The translations under genes were made by a program, and so were the position numbers. From positions 1 through 21,187 of the forward strand of contig DASQSZ010000473.1 of NCBI GenBank assembly GCA_035642125.1: 21,187 bases of DNA, in the 5' to 3' direction. The notes beneath the pieces were generated by a model. It searched no databases. It worked only from the letters and a program-made list of their open reading frames with translations, and was not told the DNA's origin. This document shows positions 1 through 6,637 of this stretch, one piece after another (position 1 is the first letter of the stretch; the number at the start of each line of letters is the position of its first letter). Source of the DNA: CALAED01 sp937891035. GTDB lineage: Bacteria; Actinomycetota; Actinomycetes; Streptosporangiales; Streptosporangiaceae.

Positions 1-1140
1 GATGGGGAGCCGATCAGTGAGCAGCGGTTTGTGGCGACCTATGAGGACATTCTTCCGTACGTGCAGCTGATCGACGAGAAGCACGGCGTCAAGCTGTCGT
101 TCTTCGAGGTGCTCACCGCCATGGGGTTCGCGGCGTTCGCCGACGCCCCGGTCGACGTGGCGGTGGTCGAGGTCGGCATGGGCGGGGTGTGGGACGCGAC
201 CAACGTCGCGGACGGGGTGGTCGCCGTGGTGACGCCGATCGCGCTCGACCACACCAGGTATCTCGGCGACACGATCGAAGAGATCGCGGGGGAGAAGGCC
301 GGGATCATCAAGCCGGGCGCGATCGCGGTACTGGCGCAACAGCCGGTCGCCGCCGCCGAGGTGCTGCTCAGGAAGGTGGCGGAGGAGCGGGCGACGGTCG
401 CGCGCGAGGGCATTGAGTTCGGGGTGCTGAACCGCGACGTGGCGGTGGGCGGGCAGATGCTGCGGTTGCAGGGGTTGCGCGCGGTCTACGACGAGGTCTT
501 CCTGCCCATGTTCGGCGAGCACCACGCGGGCAACGCGGCCTGCGCGCTGGCCGCGGTCGAGGCGTTCGCCACGGGCGCCGCCACGCCGGGGACGCCAAAT
601 CTGGACGCGGTGACCCGTGGAGCCGTGGCCGATGCCGAGTTCGAGGGGTCCGCCGACCAGCTCGACCCGGCGCTGGTACGGGCCGGCTTCGCCAAGGCGG
701 TCTCGCCCGGGCGACTTGAGGTCGTACGGACCGGGCCGACGGTGCTGGTCGACGCGGCGCACAATCCGGCGGGGATGGCGGCGAGCGTGGAGACCGTGAC
801 CGAGTCGTTCGGGTTCACCCGGCTGATCGGGGTGGTCGCGATCGCCCATGACAAGGATGTCGTGGGCGTCCTCGATCAGCTGGAGCCGGTGCTGACCGAG
901 CTGATCGTCACGCGGAACTCCTCGCCGCGGTCGATGGAGCCGGGCGAACTCGCCGAAATCGCCGAGGGGATCTTCGGCGCGGAGCGGGTGCACGTGACCG
1001 CGCGGATGGACGATGCCATCGACCGGGCGATCGGGCTCGCCGAGGAGACGGGGGAGTACCAGAGCGCCGGAGTGCTGATCACCGGCTCTGTGATCACCGC
1101 CGGCGACGCAAGGACGCTGCTGCGGGCGGGCCGGGCATGA
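1..1140 (+). CDS. folC: Folylpolyglutamate synthase / dihydrofolate synthase, 5'-truncated by the window edge
   Basis: Adds glutamate to folates and/or to dihydropteroate in the cytoplasm, using ATP (Mur ligase-like family). The frame is open from base 1, so 379 C-terminal residues are visible; the N-terminal P-loop (GTxGKGS type) lies upstream of the window. Visible family signatures are VEVGMGGVWDATNV (usually VEVGLGGRLDATN), the LDHTRYLGDTIEEIAGEKAGIIKPG region (conserved His, and the EKAGI stretch that contributes to the ATP/Mg site), LVDAAHNPAGM at the start of the C-terminal domain, and a C-terminal LITGSVITAGDARTLL block. The GTG at base 31 is internal, not the start. The TGA stop overlaps the ATG of the next gene by 4 bp, so the two are probably translationally coupled. 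Identification is secure; whether the enzyme is mono- or bifunctional cannot be told from this part. Confidence 0.93.
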   Translation, partial: DGEPISEQRFVATYEDILPYVQLIDEKHGVKLSFFEVLTAMGFAAFADAPVDVAVVEVGMGGVWDATNVADGVVAVVTPIALDHTRYLGDTIEEIAGEKAGIIKPGAIAVLAQQPVAAAEVLLRKVAEERATVAREGIEFGVLNRDVAVGGQMLRLQGLRAVYDEVFLPMFGEHHAGNAACALAAVEAFATGAATPGTPNLDAVTRGAVADAEFEGSADQLDPALVRAGFAKAVSPGRLEVVRTGPTVLVDAAHNPAGMAASVETVTESFGFTRLIGVVAIAHDKDVVGVLDQLEPVLTELIVTRNSSPRSMEPGELAEIAEGIFGAERVHVTARMDDAIDRAIGLAEETGEYQSAGVLITGSVITAGDARTLLRAGRA

Positions 1141-1472
1141 GCGGAAGGAATCCGATGCGGCGGTTGTGCGCCATGGTGCTGGGCTGTGAGGCGATCGTCA
1201 TCTTGCTGGCGATCCCAGTGGCCATCTCGATCGCGGACGCCGACGGGGCGCAGGCGGGGCTCGTCGGGGGCGGGCTCGTGGTGTGCTGCCTGCTGGTGGC
1301 CGGGTTGCTGCGCTATCGTTGGGCGTATGTCGTGGGGACGATTCTCCAGATATTGGCGATCGGCACGGGAATAGTGGTTTCCGTGATGTACTTCCTTGGT
1401 GCGATCTTCGCGCTGCTGTGGATTACCGCGATTTGGCTCGGACGTCGCGCCGAAAGCGTCGAGGCAGGCTAA
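1137..1472 (+). CDS. DUF4233 family small membrane protein
   Basis: A protein of 111 residues with about four hydrophobic helices, roughly residues 9-30, 36-52, 58-80 and 82-104, and a short charged C-terminus. Size, position directly after folC and the MRRLCAMVL-type opening match the actinobacterial DUF4233 family, whose function is unknown. The ATG at 1137 overlaps the folC stop (ATGA). An in-frame ATG at 1155 has a better ribosome binding site (AAGGA at 1145-1149, 5 nt spacing) and would give a 105-residue protein, so the start is uncertain. In related genomes this gene commonly sits between folC and ndk; here a large membrane-protein gene separates it from ndk. Confidence 0.82.
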   Translation: MSGRNPMRRLCAMVLGCEAIVILLAIPVAISIADADGAQAGLVGGGLVVCCLLVAGLLRYRWAYVVGTILQILAIGTGIVVSVMYFLGAIFALLWITAIWLGRRAESVEAG

Positions 1473-1595
1473 TCTCCGGTAAAGGAAATAATCCCTCGGC
1501 CGCCGCTTTATCGCCATTAGCATATTTCATCCTAAATTTGGACATATGCCATTATGGTGTGGCGGTTTCCCCGTCCCGTCGGGAGGAGAAAGGTC
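1473..1595 (+). promoter_or_regulatory. AT-rich leader, probable promoter region of the MFS-like gene
   Basis: This 123-base gap is conspicuously AT-richer than its surroundings between about 1480 and 1560. It holds several weak hexamers (TTTATC at about 1508, CTAAAT at about 1533, TTGGAC at about 1539), but no convincing -35/-10 pair. It ends in a clear ribosome binding site, AGGAG at 1583-1587, 8 nt before the chosen GTG. Separate transcription of the downstream gene is inferred. Confidence 0.35.
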
Positions 1596-3098
1596 GTGTC
1601 CGCTCCTTCGAGGTCCACATCCATTGATGTGAATGACCAAAGACCCCTCGAATCGACCGCGGGATCGGCGTGGTGGAGCCGCGCCGGGGCACTACTTATT
1701 GTGATGACTGCGGTGCCGGCCGCCGTGCTCGTCGTCCCGAATATGATGTCTTACGTGGTCGCGCAGGCCGTCCGCGACCTCGGCCTGCCCGCCGCCGACG
1801 CCGGCGGCATGGTGCGCGCCGCCGGGCTTGCTCTGCCGGCGCTGCTGCTCGCGGTGCCGCTCGCCGCCGTGCTCGCGCGCCGCGTGCCCGCGCCCGCCGT
1901 GCTGATCGCCGGCCTCGGCATGGTGCTGGCGGCCGAGCTGGGCGCGGAGTTCGCCGGGTCCATCCCCGCCATCGACGCCGTGCCCACGATCGGTGTGCTG
2001 CGCTTCGTCGAGGGCCTGGGCGCGGGGGCGGTGCTGCCGGCCACGCTCGTCATCGCGTGGCGGCACGACGGCCAGCGCGGGCGGGCGCTGACCGCGCTGT
2101 GGGCCGGGTCGCTGGCCGCCGCGCTGATCCTCGCCGTTCCGCTCGCGCTGTACGGCATCCCGGCGGCGGCCGCCCCGTTCGGCGGATCCGCCGGCCGGCC
2201 GCCCGTAGATTGGCGCGCGGCGCTCCAGCCCTACCCCTGGCTCGGCGTCATCGCGCTGGTCGTGGCGGCGCTGTGCGCGCCGCTGCCGGCCCGGACCGCC
2301 CTTCCCGCGCTGCGGCGCATCGAACGCACGCAGTTGCTGCTGCCCCTCGCGCCGGCGGCCGGGTTCGCGCTGCTCGCGGTCGTGTCCACCTACGGCTGGC
2401 CGCCGGCGGCCCAACTGATCGTCGCCGGCCTCGGCCTGGCGGGCCTGGTCGGTCTGGCCGTCGTCGGCTCGCGGGACGCCGCCGCCGGCAGCCCGCTCGG
2501 GTTCGCCGTCGTCGCGCTCACCGCGGGGGTGCTCGGCATGCCGCTCGCCGCCCCGCTGGCCGGATTGATCAGCACGGAGCTTGGGCCGCGCGGGGTGCCG
2601 CTCGCTCCGTACGCCGGCGCCGCCGTGGCCGCCTGCGCCGGTGCGCTGCTCGCGGCGCGGCTGCCGGCGACGGCGGCGCGGGCGGCGGTGCTCGCCGGGC
2701 ACGGCCTCGCCGTGGTGGCCGTGCTGGTGCTGCTCGCCACCGACACCTTGTCCGGCGAGTGGTCGCGGCCGGGGCCGGTACTGGCGCCGCTGGTGCTGCT
2801 GGGCGCCGGCCTCGGCATGGCGCTGGCCGCGTCGCTGCGCGCGGCCGGTCTGGGCCCGGCGCTGTTCGGCCTGACGCTGTGCTTCCCCGGCGTCTTGTGC
2901 GGATATTTGGGGATCGCCCCGCTGCAGGTGCACTGGGTGGACGCCGCGATCGCGGCCGGCGGTGGGGCCGGCGACGTCGTCGCCGCGCTCACCGCCGCCT
3001 TCCGCGTCTGGCTGATCGTGGCGGGCGTCATCGCGGTGCTGCTGGCGGGCGCGGCGGCGATCGCCGGGCGGCGCGGCCGATCCGGCAGCACGCCATGA
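1596..3098 (+). CDS. Polytopic membrane protein, MFS transporter-like
   Basis: A 500-residue protein made almost entirely of hydrophobic Ala/Leu/Val/Gly helices (about 12-14 segments) after a polar N-terminus of about 30 residues. The layout is that of a major facilitator superfamily drug/proton antiporter: a first helix with the AVLVVPNMM stretch, helices separated by short Arg-containing loops (VLARRVPAP, WRHDGQRGRALTALW) and a central break near residue 240. I see no diagnostic MFS motif strong enough to name a substrate. The GTG at 1596 is chosen over the upstream ATG at 1554 because AGGAG lies 8 nt before it and the upstream 14 codons overlap the ribosome binding site. It sits between DUF4233 and ndk, which are usually neighbours. 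It could instead be an uncharacterised non-transporting membrane protein. Confidence 0.72.
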   Translation: MSAPSRSTSIDVNDQRPLESTAGSAWWSRAGALLIVMTAVPAAVLVVPNMMSYVVAQAVRDLGLPAADAGGMVRAAGLALPALLLAVPLAAVLARRVPAPAVLIAGLGMVLAAELGAEFAGSIPAIDAVPTIGVLRFVEGLGAGAVLPATLVIAWRHDGQRGRALTALWAGSLAAALILAVPLALYGIPAAAAPFGGSAGRPPVDWRAALQPYPWLGVIALVVAALCAPLPARTALPALRRIERTQLLLPLAPAAGFALLAVVSTYGWPPAAQLIVAGLGLAGLVGLAVVGSRDAAAGSPLGFAVVALTAGVLGMPLAAPLAGLISTELGPRGVPLAPYAGAAVAACAGALLAARLPATAARAAVLAGHGLAVVAVLVLLATDTLSGEWSRPGPVLAPLVLLGAGLGMALAASLRAAGLGPALFGLTLCFPGVLCGYLGIAPLQVHWVDAAIAAGGGAGDVVAALTAAFRVWLIVAGVIAVLLAGAAAIAGRRGRSGSTP

Positions 3099-3110
3099 CC
3101 GGGCTCCGGG

Positions 3111-3175
3111 GTGATCCGGGTGATCCGGGTGGGCCGGCCGCGCGGATAAGTCCGGGTAACCGGGTAACCGGGTAA
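3111..3175 (+). repeat. Two short tandem repeats in the ndk leader
   Basis: GTGATCCGG occurs twice head to tail (3111-3119 and 3120-3128), and CCGGGTAA occurs three times perfectly (3152-3159, 3160-3167, 3168-3175). The last copy runs into TAAGCT (3173-3178), which fits the actinobacterial -10 pattern TANNNT, but no good -35 lies 17-18 nt upstream. The arrays lie between the MFS-like gene and ndk, in the probable ndk promoter/leader. Confidence 0.85.
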
Positions 3176-3214
3176 GCTGCGCCAGCATCCAACAAAATCT
3201 TGAGGAGAACTTCC

Positions 3215-3625
3215 GTGTCCGAGCGCACTCTTGTCCTGGTCAAGCCCGATGGCGTTCGCCGTGGTCTGGTCGGCGACGTCATCTCGCGCATCGAGCGCAA
3301 GGGCCTGACGATCGTCGCGATGAACCTGCGTACGCTGTCGCGCGAGACGGCCGAGAGCCACTACGAGGAGCATCGCGCCAAGCCGTTCTTCGGTGACCTC
3401 GTCGAGTTCATCACCGGGGGTCCGCTCGTGGCGATGGTCGTCGAGGGCCCGCGCGCGGTGGAGGCATTCCGCTCGCTGGCCGGCGCGACCGACCCGGTGT
3501 CCGCCGGGCCTGGCACCATCCGCGGCGACCACGCGTTGGAGATTCAAGAGAACGTCGTGCACGGCTCGGATTCCACCTACTCGGCCGAGCGCGAGATCAA
3601 GCTGTTCTTCCCGGACCTGTTCTAG
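3215..3625 (+). CDS. ndk: Nucleoside diphosphate kinase
   Basis: Transfers the gamma-phosphate from ATP to NDPs through a phosphohistidine and so balances cytoplasmic NTP and dNTP pools. The 136-residue length is exactly typical. Motifs are the N-terminal ERTLVLVKPDGVRRGL strand, the FITGGPLVAMVVEG segment, and the active-site NVVHGSDS with catalytic His116. The C-terminus is FFPDLF. GTG at 3215 is chosen over the TTG at 3200 because GAGGAG (3202-3207) sits 7 nt upstream of it. The gene is probably transcribed on its own or with the upstream membrane gene; a strong terminator follows about 125 bp downstream. Confidence 0.97.
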   Translation: MSERTLVLVKPDGVRRGLVGDVISRIERKGLTIVAMNLRTLSRETAESHYEEHRAKPFFGDLVEFITGGPLVAMVVEGPRAVEAFRSLAGATDPVSAGPGTIRGDHALEIQENVVHGSDSTYSAEREIKLFFPDLF

Positions 3626-3749
3626 GCACGGCCTGAGCCGGCGAACAACCGTCGAGAAGGCCGATCGAGAAGCGGTCCAAAGCGCGGCGGAGGAGTATGA
3701 CTAGGCAATTCACGGGCGACCGTACGGGGCCGTAGACGGCACCACAACA

Positions 3750-3785
3750 CGCGCGGGCCGGGGGCTTCGGCCCGTGCGGCGTTTT
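3750..3785 (+). terminator. Rho-independent-type terminator after ndk
   Basis: A 10-bp stem (3750-3759 with 3769-3778, one G-T pair) closes a 9-nt loop and is followed by GCGTTTT at 3779-3785. It separates the ndk unit from the mre operon. The 3626-3749 stretch before it holds no gene I can support; a 12-codon ATG frame at 3697 with a good GGAGGAG is noted under rejected items. Confidence 0.8.
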
Positions 3786-3792
3786 GCGGGTA

Positions 3793-3826
3793 AGTTGCCA
3801 CCCCATGGCCGTGTTTTCGGGCAACT
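3793..3826. repeat. Inverted repeat AGTTGCC / GGCAACT upstream of mreB
   Basis: Seven-base perfect arms (3793-3799 and 3820-3826) are separated by 20 nt, just downstream of the ndk terminator and about 40 bp upstream of the candidate mreB promoter. The arms could be an operator or an incidental hairpin. Confidence 0.5.
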
Positions 3827-3842
3827 CAGTTTGCCCCCGTAC

Positions 3843-3871
3843 CTGTCCAAGCTGCGCTATCGCGTTACGAT
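3843..3871 (+). promoter_or_regulatory. Candidate mreB promoter
   Basis: TACGAT at 3866-3871 fits the TANNNT -10 consensus and lies 17 nt after a weak -35 (CTGTCC, 3843-3848). Transcription from here would give a leader of about 45 nt before the mreB ATG. The -35 match is poor. Confidence 0.35.
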
Positions 3872-3921
3872 GGACATGCCTCTCTGTACGCCCGCCGCAC
3901 CGGGAAGGGCTTCATTTCTTC

Positions 3922-4953
3922 ATGGGTAACAAGCTGTCGTTCCTCGGCCGAGACATGGCGGTCGATCTGGGTACGGCGAACACGTTGGTGTACGTCCGCG
4001 GCCGCGGCATTGTCCTCAACGAACCCTCCGTTGTAGCTATCAACACCAACACCGGCAAGATCGTCGCGGTAGGTATCGAGGCCAAACGGATGATCGGCCG
4101 CACGCCGGGCAACATCGTCGCCGTACGCCCGCTCAAGGACGGTGTCATCGCCGACTTCGATGTCACCGAGCGGATGCTCCGCTACTTCATCCAGAAGGTC
4201 CACAAACGACGGCATTTCGCGAAACCCAGGATCGTCGTGGCGGTGCCGAGCGGCATCACCGGCGTCGAGCAGCGCGCCGTCAAGGAGGCCGGCTACCAGG
4301 CCGGGGCGCGCCGCGTCTACATCATCGAAGAGCCGATGGCCGCCGCCATCGGCGCCGGCCTGCCGGTGCACGAGCCCACCGGCAACATGGTGGTCGACAT
4401 CGGCGGCGGGACCACCGAGGTGGCGATCATCTCCCTCGGCGGCATCGTCACCAGCCAGTCCGTGCGGGTCGGCGGCGACGAGCTCGACCAGGCCGTCATG
4501 GCCTACTCCAAAAAGGAATACTCCCTCATGCTGGGGGAGCGCACCGCCGAAGAGATCAAGATGGCCATCGGCTCGGCCTACCCGTTCACCGACGAGCCGC
4601 ACGCCGAGATCCGGGGCCGCGACCTGGTGAGCGGCCTGCCGAAGACGATCATCATCTCGGCCGAGGAGGTGCGGCGCGCGATCGAGGAGCCGGTCAACGC
4701 GATCGTCGACGCTGTCAAGACCACGCTCGACAAATGCCCGCCCGAGCTGTCCGGTGACGTCATGGACCGCGGCGTCGCGCTGACCGGCGGCGGAGCCCTG
4801 CTGAAGAACCTCGACGAACGACTGCGCGAAGAAACCGGCATGCCGATCCACCTGGTCGACAACCCGCTCGACTCGGTCGTGCTCGGCACCGGTAAGTGCG
4901 TGGAAGACTTCGAAGCCCTCCGGCAAGTCCTCATCCCCGAACCGCGACGCTGA
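3922..4953 (+). CDS. mreB: Rod shape-determining protein MreB (bacterial actin)
   Basis: Actin-like ATPase that polymerises on the inner membrane face and positions the lateral-wall synthesis complex; in mycelial actinomycetes MreB is mostly linked to spore-wall assembly. The protein has 343 residues. Actin-fold motifs are in order: phosphate-1 DLGTANTLVY (15-24), RPLKDGVIADF (69-79), VAVPSGITGVEQRA (107-119), EEPMAAAIGAGL (136-147), phosphate-2 DIGGGTTEV (159-167), LGERTAEEIK (204-213), SGDVMDRG (277-284) and adenosine-binding LTGGGALL (287-294). ATG 3922 gives the usual short amphipathic N-terminus (MGNKLSFLGRDM). The only purine-rich stretch upstream (GGGAAGGG, 3902-3909) is rather far away, and the ATG at codon 12 is a less likely alternative. 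First gene of mreBCD-mrdA-rodA. Confidence 0.98.
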   Translation: MGNKLSFLGRDMAVDLGTANTLVYVRGRGIVLNEPSVVAINTNTGKIVAVGIEAKRMIGRTPGNIVAVRPLKDGVIADFDVTERMLRYFIQKVHKRRHFAKPRIVVAVPSGITGVEQRAVKEAGYQAGARRVYIIEEPMAAAIGAGLPVHEPTGNMVVDIGGGTTEVAIISLGGIVTSQSVRVGGDELDQAVMAYSKKEYSLMLGERTAEEIKMAIGSAYPFTDEPHAEIRGRDLVSGLPKTIIISAEEVRRAIEEPVNAIVDAVKTTLDKCPPELSGDVMDRGVALTGGGALLKNLDERLREETGMPIHLVDNPLDSVVLGTGKCVEDFEALRQVLIPEPRR

Positions 4954-4971
4954 TTTCCCGGAGGTAGGCGG

Positions 4972-5970
4972 GTGAACGACACCCGACGCACCCGTACGGT
5001 CCTCGGCGTGCTGCTGCTGCTCGCGATCGCGCTTATCACCATCGACTACCGCGGCGGCGATCAATCGCCGCTGCGCGGGCTGCGCGGCGTGGGCTCGGCG
5101 ATCTTCGGTCCGATCGAGAGCGTCGCGGCCGCCGTGATCCATCCGGTCGGCGACACGATCGGCGCCCTCGCCGACGCGCCCGGCGCCCAGCGCCGCGCCG
5201 ACCGCCTCGAGAAGGAAAACCAGCGGCTGCGCGAGCAGCTGCGCGCCCAAAAGCTCGACGCCGCCCGCGCCGACCAGCTCGATCGGCTGCTCGGCGCGGC
5301 CGGGCTTGGCGGGTACAAGGTCGTCGCGGCCCGGGTGATCTCCGCCGGCCAGGGCTTCGAGGACACCGTCACCCTCGATGTCGGCACATCGAGCGGTGTG
5401 CGCAGGGACATGACCGTGATGACCGGCGACGGCCTAGTCGGCCGCGTCACCCGCGTCGGCCCGTCCACGGCCACGGTCCTGCTGGCCACCGACGCCGGCT
5501 CCTCCATCGGCGCCCGGCTCGAAGACTCCCAGGAGATCGGCATCATCCAGGGCCTGGGCAGCCGCCGCATCGACGGAGGCGGTACGCCGCTCGGCTTCCA
5601 GCTGCTTGACTCCAACGCCGCGCTGCAGCCGGGGCAGCGCATCGTGACCTTCGGCTCCCAAGGCGACCGCCCGTACGTGCCCGGCGTGCCGATCGGGGTG
5701 ATCCAGCGGGTCGAACAGACCCCGGGCTCGCTCACCCGTACCGCCTACGTCACGCCGTTCGCGCACTTCAGCCGGCTCGACGTGGTCGGTGTCGTGGTGG
5801 CGCCGCCCAAGAGCGACCCGCACGACGCGGTGCTGCCGCCCAAACCCACGCCGTCGCCCGCCGGCACGCCGCAGGTCGGCCCACCGGGCACCGGCGCCAC
5901 GCCGGGCGCGACGCCGAACGCCACGGCCCACACCGCGACGGGGACGCCCACCGTGAGACCGGGGAGGTGA
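4972..5970 (+). CDS. mreC: Rod shape-determining protein MreC
   Basis: Bitopic membrane protein that links MreB to the PBP2/RodA synthase and activates PBP2. It has 332 residues: short basic N-terminus, one transmembrane helix at about residues 9-27, a coiled coil rich in Arg/Glu/Leu at about 67-105 (DRLEKENQRLREQL), then the two beta-barrel domains of the MreC family to about residue 272. There VTLDVGTSSGVRRDMTV, DGLVGRV and VTFGSQGDRPYVPGVPIGV are recognisable. The last 57 or so residues are a Pro/Thr/Gly/Ala-rich tail, common in actinobacterial MreC and probably disordered outside the membrane. The GTG start has GGAGG at 4960-4964, 7 nt upstream, and lies 18 bp after the mreB stop. Confidence 0.95.
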   Translation: MNDTRRTRTVLGVLLLLAIALITIDYRGGDQSPLRGLRGVGSAIFGPIESVAAAVIHPVGDTIGALADAPGAQRRADRLEKENQRLREQLRAQKLDAARADQLDRLLGAAGLGGYKVVAARVISAGQGFEDTVTLDVGTSSGVRRDMTVMTGDGLVGRVTRVGPSTATVLLATDAGSSIGARLEDSQEIGIIQGLGSRRIDGGGTPLGFQLLDSNAALQPGQRIVTFGSQGDRPYVPGVPIGVIQRVEQTPGSLTRTAYVTPFAHFSRLDVVGVVVAPPKSDPHDAVLPPKPTPSPAGTPQVGPPGTGATPGATPNATAHTATGTPTVRPGR

Positions 5971-5972
5971 CC

Positions 5973-6533
5973 ATGTCGCGCAAGGTACTTGCCTTCGCCA
6001 TCACGGTGCTGGCCCTGATCCTGCAGGTGGCCGTGGCCAACAGGCTGCCGCTGCCCGGCTCGGTCACCCCCGATCTGGTGCTCCTCGCGATCGTGGCGCT
6101 GGCCCTCATGAACGGGCCGATGCTCGGCATGGTCACCGGGTTCGGTGCCGGTCTCGCCGCCGACATCGTGCCGCCGGCCGACCATACGATCGGGCGCTAT
6201 GCCCTGGTCTACTGTCTGATCGGCTATGCCTGCGGTCTCCTGGCCGGCGAGATGGACCGCACCGCCGTGGTGCCGTTCATGACCGTCGCCGTCGGCGCCC
6301 TCGCCGGCACGGTGCTGTACGCCGGGGTCGGCATGCTGCTCGACGATCCGCGCGCCACCTGGCCGATCATCTCCCACATCGTGCCGCTCGCGGTCCTGTA
6401 CGACGTACTGGCCAGCCCATTCGTGCTGTGGGCCGTGCTGCGGATCACCCGGCGGGCCGACGGCCACCGCGCGCACGACCGCAACGCCCTCGAACCCACC
6501 CGCTACCGCGCGCTGCAGCGGGAGCGAGTGTGA
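5973..6533 (+). CDS. mreD: Rod shape-determining protein MreD
   Basis: Small integral membrane partner of MreC in the elongasome. It has 186 residues with about five transmembrane helices. The family-like opening (short basic N-terminus, helix, then PDLVLLAIVALALMNGPMLGMVTGFGAGLAADI in two blocks) and the Pro-Pro-Ala-Asp loop are visible, and the C-terminus is basic and cytoplasmic. ATG at 5973 is chosen because GGGGAGG (5961-5967) precedes it at 5 nt; the in-frame GTG at 5967 lies inside that ribosome binding site. The gene starts 2 nt after the mreC stop and its own stop overlaps a GTG at 6530. Confidence 0.93.
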   Translation: MSRKVLAFAITVLALILQVAVANRLPLPGSVTPDLVLLAIVALALMNGPMLGMVTGFGAGLAADIVPPADHTIGRYALVYCLIGYACGLLAGEMDRTAVVPFMTVAVGALAGTVLYAGVGMLLDDPRATWPIISHIVPLAVLYDVLASPFVLWAVLRITRRADGHRAHDRNALEPTRYRALQRERV

Positions 6534-6637
6534 CCGACTCCATGAGCGCCAAGCGAGCCCGCCGAGTGAGCGGAGTGGCCGGCGAGCCTTCGGGCGAGCC
6601 GTCCGCGCAGCGAGCGAGATGGGTGAGCGAGCCATGA
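6530..6637 (+). CDS. Possible 35-codon mini-ORF bridging mreD and mrdA
   Basis: GTG at 6530 overlaps the mreD stop (GTGA), has GGGAG (6520-6524) 5 nt upstream, and its frame runs through the whole intercistronic repeat to a TGA at 6635-6637 that overlaps the mrdA ATG (ATGA). The product would be Ser/Arg/Glu-rich and low in complexity (VTDSMSAKRARRV, later GEPSGEPSAQRARW). It may only carry ribosomes across the gap to mrdA rather than make a functional peptide. No homology is recognised, and an open frame of this length can arise by chance in such DNA. Confidence 0.3.
   Translation: MTDSMSAKRARRVSGVAGEPSGEPSAQRARWVSEP
6553..6633 (+). repeat. GCGAGCC-rich dispersed repeat segment
   Basis: GCGAGCC occurs four times in 81 bases (6553-6559, 6582-6588, 6594-6600, 6627-6633), embedded in further GAGCG and GTGAGCG variants. 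This looks like the GAGC-type simple-sequence elements scattered between genes in several high-GC actinomycetes; that comparison is from memory. It fills the gap between mreD and mrdA, a junction that is often tight. Confidence 0.6.

Noticed and set aside
1692..3188. Long reverse frame (498 codons) opposite the MFS-like gene, and a 501-codon forward frame in another phase
   Set aside because: Both are Arg/Gly/Ala/Pro-rich shadow translations of GC-rich DNA; only the frame with hydrophobic helices and a ribosome binding site is credible.
3697..3735. 12-codon ATG frame with a strong GGAGGAG site between ndk and its terminator
   Set aside because: Too short to support as a gene, no recognisable peptide, and it ends just before the terminator; possibly a chance match.
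3865..5250. 461-codon reverse frame opposite mreB and mreC
   Set aside because: His/Asp/Arg-rich shadow across two genes with unmistakable families on the forward strand.
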